A stretch of 11,850 nt of DNA from contig JAJYVK010000018.1 of the NCBI GenBank assembly GCA_021792075.1, positions 1 to 11,850 of the forward strand. The letters run 5' to 3'. Under the pieces are notes generated by a model. The model worked only from the letters and a program-made list of their open reading frames with translations. It searched no databases and was not told the origin of the DNA. Shown here piece after piece: positions 6,842-11,850 of the stretch (the first letter of the stretch is position 1; every line of letters begins with the position of its first letter). A program made the translations under genes and the position numbers. This DNA comes from Actinomycetes bacterium (lineage in GTDB: Bacteria > Actinomycetota > Acidimicrobiia > Acidimicrobiales > Acidimicrobiaceae).

Positions 6842-7579
6842 TCACGCTGTAAGGATTTCTGGCCCGTTCTCCAATATCGCAATGGTGTGCTCGAAGTGAG
6901 CAGAAAGCGAGCCGTCCGCGGTGACCACGCTCCATCCATCATCCAGCGTTACAGTCTCGGCACCTCCGACATTCACCATCGGTTCGACTGCCAAGACATT
7001 TCCGACCTTCAACTTTGGACCGGCATTACCCGGCCAATAGTTTGGCACGCTCGGCGGCTCATGCATAGAAGTCCCGATACCGTGCCCCACGTAATCTTTC
7101 ACCACGCTGAAGCCTTCGGCTTCGACAATCCGCTCCACAACCCTTCCGATGTCATGCAGGCGGTTGCCTTCGAACATCACATCAACGGCGGCCATCAGAG
7201 ATCGCTCCGTGACGTCTATGAGGTGCTGCGCAACCTTCGATATCTTTCCGACACCAACCGTATAGGCGGAGTCCCCGTGATATCCATCGACGATGGCACC
7301 ACAGTCAATGGAGATAATATCCCCCTCTTCGAGCACGTAACTGCCCGGAATTCCGTGAACGATCATCGAGTTCGGGGAGGTGCAGATAGTCGCTGGGAAA
7401 CCGTGGTAGTTCAAAAAGTTCGATTTTGCGCCGCGCTTTTCAAGAACCTGCCTGGAGATCTTGTCCAACTCCAGTGTGGTGATGCCGGGGCGGACCATGT
7501 CCATTGTGCGCTCTTTTATCTCGACGACCACCTTGCCAGCCCTGCGCATTTTTGCTATTTCTTCACTGTTGCGCCTCAC
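6842..7579 (-). CDS. map: Methionine aminopeptidase, type I
   Basis: Map removes the initiator methionine from nascent proteins. The 245-residue protein has the five metal ligands of the type I pita-bread fold: Asp92 in SIDCG, Asp103 in HGDSA, His166 in VGHGIG, Glu199 in AVEP and Glu230 in AHFEHT. His75 (VHGIP) and His173 (MHEPP) match the substrate-contacting histidines. There is no N-terminal zinc-finger extension. The start is GTG at 7577-7579, with GGAG five bases upstream. It follows adk by 38 bases, the classical secY-adk-map order. The 258-base gap after its stop suggests that this transcription unit ends or is re-initiated before infA. The active site is complete. Confidence 0.97.
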   Translation of the reverse strand: MRRNSEEIAKMRRAGKVVVEIKERTMDMVRPGITTLELDKISRQVLEKRGAKSNFLNYHGFPATICTSPNSMIVHGIPGSYVLEEGDIISIDCGAIVDGYHGDSAYTVGVGKISKVAQHLIDVTERSLMAAVDVMFEGNRLHDIGRVVERIVEAEGFSVVKDYVGHGIGTSMHEPPSVPNYWPGNAGPKLKVGNVLAVEPMVNVGGAETVTLDDGWSVVTADGSLSAHFEHTIAILENGPEILTA

Positions 7580-7617
7580 GCACGCTCCAAATTCAAGTTG
7601 ACAGAGACTGAAATTGC

Positions 7618-8283
7618 CTACCTCTTGTCACGAATAGCGGCCTCGACAACCTCGATAAGCCTCTCCATGACTTCGTCAGGCGTGCCGACGCCATCAACCA
7701 CTGCCAACAAATTCCTATCCGAATAAAACTTGAGAAGAGGGGCGGTCGATTCCTCATAGAGGTCAAGCCTGCGACGGATCGCCGGCTCCGTATCGTCAGG
7801 TCGCTGCACCACCTCTCCGCCGCACAGATCACAAGTCCAATTCAGTTTAGGCGGTGCTTCAAGAGAGTAGATCGCTCCACAAGTTGAACAGACCCTTCTC
7901 GATGACAGCCGCTTCAGCACAAGCTCAGTGGGCACATCGAGGTCCAGAACCAGATCAAGCGAGTTTGGCTTGACCATCTCGTCCAGCGCCTTCGCTTGAA
8001 CCGTTGTCCTTGGAAATCCGTCCAGGAGGAAGCCGCGGGAGGCGTCAGGCTCGGCAAGCCTCTCCTCGACTAAACCCATCACGACATCGTCCGGAATGAG
8101 CTCTCCCCTGTCCATATACGCTCTGGCCAGCTGTCCGAACTCGGTACCAGCTTTCACCGCCGACCTCAACATGTCTCCGGTCGATACATGTGGAACCGCG
8201 AGGTAGTGGGACAGACGTACGCACTGCGTGCCTTTGCCCGCGCCCTGCTTGCCAAGGACCACCAGCCTTGCGCCACGTGTCAC
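7618..8283 (-). CDS. adk: Adenylate kinase, long zinc-LID form
   Basis: Adk interconverts ATP and AMP with two ADP. The 221-residue protein carries the P-loop GKQGAGKGTQ (11-20), where GPPGAGKGTQ is more common. STGDMLR (34-40) and FLLDGFPRT (85-93) line the AMP site. The LID domain is long and has a zinc tetrad: C132-x2-C135 and C151-x2-C154. RRRLDLY (170-176) gives the LID arginines. Mycobacterial Adk, as I recall, is short and lacks this zinc LID, so this is a different subtype within an actinobacterial gene order. The start is GTG at 8281-8283, with AGGAGG seven bases upstream. It lies 23 bases after secY. Confidence 0.97.
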   Translation of the reverse strand: MTRGARLVVLGKQGAGKGTQCVRLSHYLAVPHVSTGDMLRSAVKAGTEFGQLARAYMDRGELIPDDVVMGLVEERLAEPDASRGFLLDGFPRTTVQAKALDEMVKPNSLDLVLDLDVPTELVLKRLSSRRVCSTCGAIYSLEAPPKLNWTCDLCGGEVVQRPDDTEPAIRRRLDLYEESTAPLLKFYSDRNLLAVVDGVGTPDEVMERLIEVVEAAIRDKR

Positions 8284-8306
8284 TAACCGACCTCCTGCTC
8301 AAACGC

Positions 8307-9605
8307 CTAATGAAGAAATCCTTCATAGTTCCGCATTGTCAACTGAGAATCAATCTGCTTCATGGTTTCGAGCGCCACTACCACTGCGATAAGCAGGGTG
8401 GTGCCAGCAAACGGATATCCAGTTATGTGCCAGATGGCCAGTGCGATAGATGGCAGCAACGCGACTACGGCCAGGAAGAGGGAGCCCGGGAGAGTTATCC
8501 TGTTGAGAATCTTTGAAAGGAACCTCTCCGTGGCCTGACCTGGCCTGATACCCGGAATGTATCCTCCTTGCTTGCGCAGGACGTCAGCCTGCTGGTAGGG
8601 GTCGAATGATACCTGGACATAGAAGAACGTGAAGAGAACTATCAGGACTCCATACACGCCTATGTATACGAAGCTGGTGGGTGAGACGAGATGATTGTTC
8701 ACAAAAGACCTGAAAGAAGCGCCTGGAATTACGTTCGACAACAGTACCGGGAAATACAAGATCGACGAAGCGAAGATGATCGGCACCACACCGGCCTGAT
8801 TCACCTTCAGAGGTATGTGCGTGGTCTCTCCGCCATAGAGCTGACGGCCCACCACTCTGCGAGGGAAAGTGACCGGTATGCGCCTCTGGCCCTGCTCTAC
8901 GAACACGATCGAAACAAGAATCGCAACCGCCAGTATGCAAATCACTATGAACTCTGCAGTGGTTGCCTGCTCATAGATGATCCTTCCCCCGCCGGGAATT
9001 CCCGCGACGACGCTCGCGAAGATCAGGATCGACATGCCCTGGCCGATTCCACGGATGGTTATGAGTTCAGCCAGCCACATGACGAATGCGGTGCCGGCCG
9101 TCATCGTGACGACGATGAAAAGAACCCTTGGGATGGTGAAATTTGGAATGAGATCGATGCTCTGGCCGCTGGGCAGAAGTCCAGCGCCGCCATTGTGGAA
9201 CACAAAGGCAAGCCCCGTCGACTGCATGACCGCCAAAGCGACCGTGAAATACCTCGTCGTCTGGGTTATCTTTTTCTGGCCTACGGCGCCTTCATCCCTC
9301 CATTGGGAGAGCTTGGGAATCACCGATGTCAAAAGCTGGATGATGATCGATGCCGTGATGTAGGGCATGATGCCCAGGCCGAACACGGCGAAACGTGTCA
9401 GGGCGCCGCCAGAAAAAAGGTTCAGAAAGCCTAGGACCCCTCCAGTTCCGGCCGTGCCGGTTTCAAACTGCCTGACAGCGTTGAAGTCAATTCCAGGAGC
9501 TGGCACGTTAGCACCAAGCTGGTATAGGGCTATGACGAGAAAGGTGAACAGTACCTTATTTCTAAGCTCCCTGACTTTGAAGACATTCGCTAATGATCCG
9601 AACAC
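8307..9605 (-). CDS. secY: Preprotein translocase subunit SecY
   Basis: SecY is the membrane channel for Sec-dependent export and membrane-protein insertion. The 432-residue protein has ten predicted membrane segments, at about 17-36, 66-95, 118-136, 158-180, 189-205, 218-236, 270-294, 311-331, 374-395 and 399-415. Segment 2 follows the plug region near FLNLFSGGALTRFAVFGLG. Cytoplasmic landmarks are VEQGQRRIPV (236-245), DVLRKQGGYIPGIRPG (341-356), a ribosome/SecA contact loop, and the end TMRNYEGF. The start is GTG at 9603-9605; an in-frame TAA two codons upstream rules out an earlier start. The Shine-Dalgarno match, GGCGG, is weak. Unlike the classical spc operon, a terminator and 181 bases separate it from rplO. 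Confidence 0.98.
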   Translation of the reverse strand: MFGSLANVFKVRELRNKVLFTFLVIALYQLGANVPAPGIDFNAVRQFETGTAGTGGVLGFLNLFSGGALTRFAVFGLGIMPYITASIIIQLLTSVIPKLSQWRDEGAVGQKKITQTTRYFTVALAVMQSTGLAFVFHNGGAGLLPSGQSIDLIPNFTIPRVLFIVVTMTAGTAFVMWLAELITIRGIGQGMSILIFASVVAGIPGGGRIIYEQATTAEFIVICILAVAILVSIVFVEQGQRRIPVTFPRRVVGRQLYGGETTHIPLKVNQAGVVPIIFASSILYFPVLLSNVIPGASFRSFVNNHLVSPTSFVYIGVYGVLIVLFTFFYVQVSFDPYQQADVLRKQGGYIPGIRPGQATERFLSKILNRITLPGSLFLAVVALLPSIALAIWHITGYPFAGTTLLIAVVVALETMKQIDSQLTMRNYEGFLH

Positions 9606-9623
9606 TAATTACCGCCAGTCCAT

Positions 9624-9657
9624 CTCTCCGAGGCAACTGTTGAGAGCTCGTCCCAAC
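9624..9657 (-). promoter_or_regulatory. Alternative hairpins before secY
   Basis: GTTGGGA-CGAGC-TCTCAAC (9639-9657) makes a 7-bp stem with one G-U pair. The segment CTCTC in its 3' arm can pair instead with GAGAG just downstream, closing a stem at 9624-9646. The two structures exclude each other and the second ends about 20 bases before the secY GTG. This is compatible with a translational switch. The pairings are directly visible; function is inferred. Confidence 0.35.
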
Positions 9658-9724
9658 GCCCGCTTCTTACGGAAGTATTTTCACACTAGTTCAACGACGA
9701 ACAAAATTCGAATGCAGCCGCGCC

Positions 9725-9733
9725 TTTATAGCA
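9725..9733 (-). promoter_or_regulatory. Possible extended -10 promoter for secY
   Basis: TGCTATAAA, an extended -10 motif (TG-N-TATAAA), follows directly after the T-run of the rplO terminator and about 120 bases before the secY start. No recognisable -35 box is present, because that region is the terminator stem. Extended -10 promoters can work without one. A promoter is expected here if the terminator is efficient, because secY is essential. Confidence 0.35.
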
Positions 9734-9766
9734 AAAACAGGTGGTCGGCACGCAGCCACCCACCTG
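9733..9766 (-). terminator. Intrinsic terminator after rplO
   Basis: CAGGTGG (9760-9766) pairs perfectly with CCACCTG (9738-9744). The 15-base interior can form a further GGC/GCC stem with a TGCGT loop. Five T residues follow immediately on the minus strand. The stem begins 20 bases after the rplO TAG stop, a textbook place. Read in the plus direction no T-run follows, so it acts for minus-strand transcripts only. It separates the ribosomal spc genes from secY-adk-map. Confidence 0.8.
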
Positions 9767-9786
9767 CCCGCTTGCGAAACCTCAGC

Positions 9787-10287
9787 CTATCTGTTCGTTA
9801 TGGCATTGCCCTTTGCGGGCGGACGTCCATTGCCAAAGGGAAGATCCACCTTGATCGCCGATCCGCCCTTTGAGACAATCGCTGCACGCGCCGACTCAGA
9901 AAAGGCGTGAGCGGAAACCGTTACTCCCCTGTTGAGTTCACCGTTCCCCAAGACCTTTATCAATCCATGCTTTGAAACCAGGCCGTGAGCCTTGAGCGTT
10001 TCCGCATCTATTACCACCACTCCTTGGGAGGCAAGGGCATCGATATCGCTGAGGTTCACCACGGAGTACTCGACACGGAACGGGTTTTTGAATCCCTTGA
10101 GCTTGGGGATACGCTGTACAAGCGGCAGCTGGCCACCCTCAAAACCCAGAGGAATCGTGTCGCGGGCGCCCTGCCCCTTGGTCCCCCTGCCGGCTGTCTT
10201 TCCGCCCCTGCCTGCAGTGCCTCTACCCACTCGCTTCTCGCGCTTGGTTGCACCCGCGGCGGGAGCCAAATCATGCAGCTTTATCAT
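9787..10287 (-). CDS. rplO: 50S ribosomal protein L15
   Basis: L15 (uL15) is a late-assembly large-subunit protein. The frame stays open far upstream, through rpmD into rpsE, but the ATG at 10285-10287 gives the family opening MIKLHDLAPAAGATKREKRV. The glycine/arginine-rich stretch GRGTAGRGGKTAGRGTKGQG (21-40) and GFEGGQLPLVQRIPKLKGF (48-66) follow. The 166-residue length is a little above the usual 145-150, because of a C-terminal tail ending FGNGRPPAKGNAITNR. The start is two bases after the rpmD stop, with AGAGG upstream. A terminator follows the stop, so L15 is the last gene of its transcription unit. Confidence 0.97.
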   Translation of the reverse strand: MIKLHDLAPAAGATKREKRVGRGTAGRGGKTAGRGTKGQGARDTIPLGFEGGQLPLVQRIPKLKGFKNPFRVEYSVVNLSDIDALASQGVVVIDAETLKAHGLVSKHGLIKVLGNGELNRGVTVSAHAFSESARAAIVSKGGSAIKVDLPFGNGRPPAKGNAITNR

Positions 10288-10289
10288 CT

Positions 10290-10481
10290 CTATGCCTCTT
10301 TTTCCTCTACAGATACGAGGTGACTCACCTTTGCAATCATTCCCCTGATCTCTGGACGATCGGCGTGTACACGCTTCTTTCCAATCCGTCCAAGGCCAAG
10401 AGCCTTCAGTGTTCCCCTGTGCTTCGGCTTGGTGCCGATGGAGGAACGGACCTGCTGTACAACTAACTGTCTCTCCGTCAT
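10290..10481 (-). CDS. rpmD: 50S ribosomal protein L30
   Basis: L30 (uL30) is a small large-subunit protein. The 63 residues match the family: RQLVVQQVRSSIGTKPKHRG (4-23), then TLKALGLGRIGKKRVHAD, with IRGMIAKVSHLVSVEE at the end. Its ATG shares a base with the rpsE stop (TGATG, 10479-10483), which implies translational coupling. The rplO start is two bases after its TAG stop. Presence of rpmD between rpsE and rplO is the usual arrangement, although some lineages have lost the gene. Confidence 0.97.
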   Translation of the reverse strand: MTERQLVVQQVRSSIGTKPKHRGTLKALGLGRIGKKRVHADRPEIRGMIAKVSHLVSVEEKEA

Positions 10482-11026
10482 CAGCCGGCCTCCCCGTTCT
10501 GAACATTGGACTTCGACTGGTTGTACGCGTTCAAAATGCCGCGTGGAATTATCTCATCTGCCGGCTTGCCCCTGAGCGCAGCGATCTCGTCGGGCCTTCT
10601 CAAACTCTTGAGCCCGGCTATGGTCGCATGGGCCACGTTGATCCCATTCGATGAGCCGAGGCTCTTGGCGAGTATGTCGTGGATGCCCGCCATCTCCAGA
10701 ATCGCTCGTGCTGCTCCGCCGGCGATGACTCCCGTGCCCGGTGCAGCAGGCTTGAGCATGACGCGCCCTGCGCCAGCCTCACCGATAACGGGATGCGTTA
10801 TCGTCGAACCGGCCAACGGCACGTCAAAGAGGTTCTTCTTGGCCTCCTCGATACCCTTCTGCACAGCCAGACCAGCCTCCTTGGCCTTTCCATAGCCCAA
10901 GCCGACCTTTCCATGCCCATCTCCGATGACCATGAGCGCAGTGAAAGAAAACCTTCTACCACCCTTTACAACCTTGGCAACACGGTTTACCTTTATCGTG
11001 CGCTCTTCGTATGCAGCCTCAGCCAT
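10481..11026 (-). CDS. rpsE: 30S ribosomal protein S5
   Basis: S5 (uS5) contributes to decoding accuracy and mRNA unwinding in the 30S subunit. The 181-residue protein has the N-terminal double-stranded RNA-binding part, [20 protein letters not shown] (18-37), including the KGGR loop known in other bacteria for spectinomycin-resistance changes. Next comes [12 protein letters not shown] (39-50). The C-terminal domain shows [20 protein letters not shown] (90-109), [18 protein letters not shown] and a tail ending QNGEAG. The ATG follows the rplR stop by two bases. No resistance-like change is evident in the loop. Confidence 0.98.
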   Translation of the reverse strand: MAEAAYEERTIKVNRVAKVVKGGRRFSFTALMVIGDGHGKVGLGYGKAKEAGLAVQKGIEEAKKNLFDVPLAGSTITHPVIGEAGAGRVMLKPAAPGTGVIAGGAARAILEMAGIHDILAKSLGSSNGINVAHATIAGLKSLRRPDEIAALRGKPADEIIPRGILNAYNQSKSNVQNGEAG

Positions 11027-11028
11027 TC

Positions 11029-11394
11029 CTAGAACTCCAATCCACCGGCGCGAGCACCGTCTGCCAGCGCAGCGACTCTGCCGTGATATTTGAACCCGCC
11101 CCGGTCAAAGACGACGACAGATATGCCCTTTTCTTTTGCCCGTGATGCCAGCAGCTCGCCGACCCTACGGGCAGCTTCGACATTGCCCGTAGCCTTCCCT
11201 TTGAACTCGCCCTCAACTGTCGAGGCTGCAGCCAAGGTCTTGCTGGCCGAATCATCGATCAATTGGGCAACGATGTGCTTGTTGGATCGGAACACCGCCA
11301 GTCGTGGTCTCGCTGCCGAACCCACCACAAGCCGCCGAACTCTGAAATGGCGCTTCTGCCTGAGCGCCTGTGAGCTATGCGTTGTCGATGACAT
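11029..11394 (-). CDS. rplR: 50S ribosomal protein L18
   Basis: L18 (uL18) binds 5S rRNA and helps attach it to the large subunit. The 121-residue protein begins with a basic arm, [20 protein letters not shown], then [18 protein letters not shown] (31-48). The C-terminal signature [20 protein letters not shown] (94-113) is intact. The ATG at 11392-11394 has GGAAGGA nine bases upstream. A 77-base gap separates it from rplF, unlike the 1-3-base junctions that follow. A seven-codon reading frame in that gap ends directly at the rplR start codon. The stop is two bases from rpsE. Confidence 0.97.
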   Translation of the reverse strand: MSSTTHSSQALRQKRHFRVRRLVVGSAARPRLAVFRSNKHIVAQLIDDSASKTLAAASTVEGEFKGKATGNVEAARRVGELLASRAKEKGISVVVFDRGGFKYHGRVAALADGARAGGLEF

Positions 11395-11471
11395 CTAAAA
11401 CTTTCCTTCCAATACCATGAACACCAGCAGCAGGCCTCAACGGGACCTTCAAGGACCCAGGCGACTCCCTG
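11395..11471 (-). other. rplF-rplR gap with weak hairpin and tiny frame
   Basis: The gap contains GGGTCC-TTGAA-GGTCCC, a stem with one T-T mismatch. It is flanked by AGCAGG and CCTGCT, which can also pair to close a larger structure. Near the end, ATG at 11416-11418 opens a seven-codon frame (MVLEGKF) whose TAG stop abuts the rplR ATG. That frame lacks a clear Shine-Dalgarno of its own and contains the rplR Shine-Dalgarno. Whether it is translated cannot be told; it is not called as a gene. No terminator or promoter is evident. Confidence 0.35.
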
Positions 11472-11850
11472 CTACTTACCTGACTTACCAGCCTTGCGAA
11501 GAACCTTCTCGCCCCTATAACGGACTCCCTTGCCCTTATAAGGCTCGGGTTTTCGAATCTTGCGTATATTAGCGGCAACCTGCCCGACAAGCTCCTTGTC
11601 GATTCCCTTGATGTTGATCCTTGTAGGCTGTGGGGTTTCGAAGGTCACCCCATCAGGAGCAGGAACGACGACAGGGTGGGAGAAGCCGAGCGCGAGTTCG
11701 AGCTGGGTCGGTGACTTCGCCGCAGCCCTGTAGCCAACACCGACGATCTCCAGTTCCTTGTTGAACCCATCCGTCACGCCTACGACCATGTTCGAAACGA
11801 GTGTCCTACACAGGCCGTGCAACGCACGGTTGCGCCTCTCATCGTTAGGA
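11472..11850 (-). CDS. rplF: 50S ribosomal protein L6, C-terminal part
   Basis: L6 (uL6) lies near the sarcin-ricin loop and the stalk base of the large subunit. The start is outside the window. The visible 125 codons read from [20 protein letters not shown] through MVVGVTDGF, the repeat [11 protein letters not shown], and the C-terminal signature [13 protein letters not shown], ending KAGKSGK. The full family length is about 180, so roughly 55 residues are missing at the right edge. An internal TTG at 11820-11822 should not be taken as the start, because upstream codons keep matching L6. The gene is the first of five spc-operon members present here. No anomaly is visible in the part shown. 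Confidence 0.96.
   Translation of the reverse strand, partial: PNDERRNRALHGLCRTLVSNMVVGVTDGFNKELEIVGVGYRAAAKSPTQLELALGFSHPVVVPAPDGVTFETPQPTRINIKGIDKELVGQVAANIRKIRKPEPYKGKGVRYRGEKVLRKAGKSGK

Noticed and set aside
6815..7726. Long plus-strand open frame (303 codons) opposite map and part of adk
   Set aside because: It is fully antisense to two clearly conserved genes, its translation shows no recognisable motif, and it has no Shine-Dalgarno or operon context. It is best explained as a shadow of codon bias.
8691..9434. Plus-strand open frame (247 codons) opposite secY
   Set aside because: Its composition is rich in Asp, Arg and His, as expected from the reverse complement of a membrane-protein gene. 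No family resemblance is visible.
10288..10506. N-terminal extension of L15 through rpmD
   Set aside because: The frame is only open by chance across rpmD and the end of rpsE. The ATG at 10285-10287 gives the proper L15 opening.
1..11850. Mobile elements, CRISPR arrays, tRNA genes, phage or defence genes
   Set aside because: None was seen on either strand. Coding density is high and every gap under 300 bases is accounted for by leaders, a terminator or short spacers between core genes.

Overview
Every real gene found lies on the minus strand, so the window is best read from its right end to its left. It is a ribosomal-protein super-operon of bacterial type, and gene order plus protein style point to an actinobacterium. 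The order is rplF, rplR, rpsE, rpmD, rplO, secY, adk, map, infA, rpmJ, rpsM, rpsK, rpsD, rpoA, rplQ, truA, rplM, rpsI, glmM, glmS. The four-cysteine S4, long zinc-type adenylate kinase, moderate GC and frequent GTG/TTG starts fit an early-branching group such as Acidimicrobiia better than mycobacteria or streptomycetes. That placement is inference and no 16S gene is present.

Right part (about 11850-9787): the end of the spc operon, with L6 (cut by the window edge), L18, S5, L30 and L15. Spacings are very tight except for a 77-base L6-L18 gap. About 20 bases after the L15 stop there is a good intrinsic terminator (9733-9766). It is followed by a 9-base extended -10-like motif and a folded leader before secY.

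Middle (9605-6842): secY, adk and map, encoding the protein-export channel, adenylate kinase and methionine aminopeptidase, all with GTG starts. A 258-base gap follows. It holds a TATAAT box, a 14-bp imperfect inverted repeat and a second hairpin, and it leads into infA. By frame and conservation infA must start at a CTG codon behind a strong Shine-Dalgarno sequence.

Left-middle (6583-2579): the alpha-operon block of IF-1, L36, S13, S11, S4, RNA polymerase alpha, L17 and TruA. L36 (TTG start) is a small gene with both flanks tightly defined. Left (2468-1): L13 and S9, then glmM and the first 67 codons of glmS, which put UDP-GlcNAc precursor synthesis directly behind ribosome genes.

The window supplies ribosomal proteins, transcription and translation machinery, N-terminal methionine removal, tRNA modification, membrane insertion and cell-wall precursor supply. 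These are core functions and I see no mobile element, CRISPR array, tRNA, rRNA or novel multi-gene system. The unusual signals are regulatory: the CTG start of infA and its palindrome, the structured infA, secY and rplM leaders, and the terminator separating rplO from secY. No stretch over 300 bases lacks a gene.
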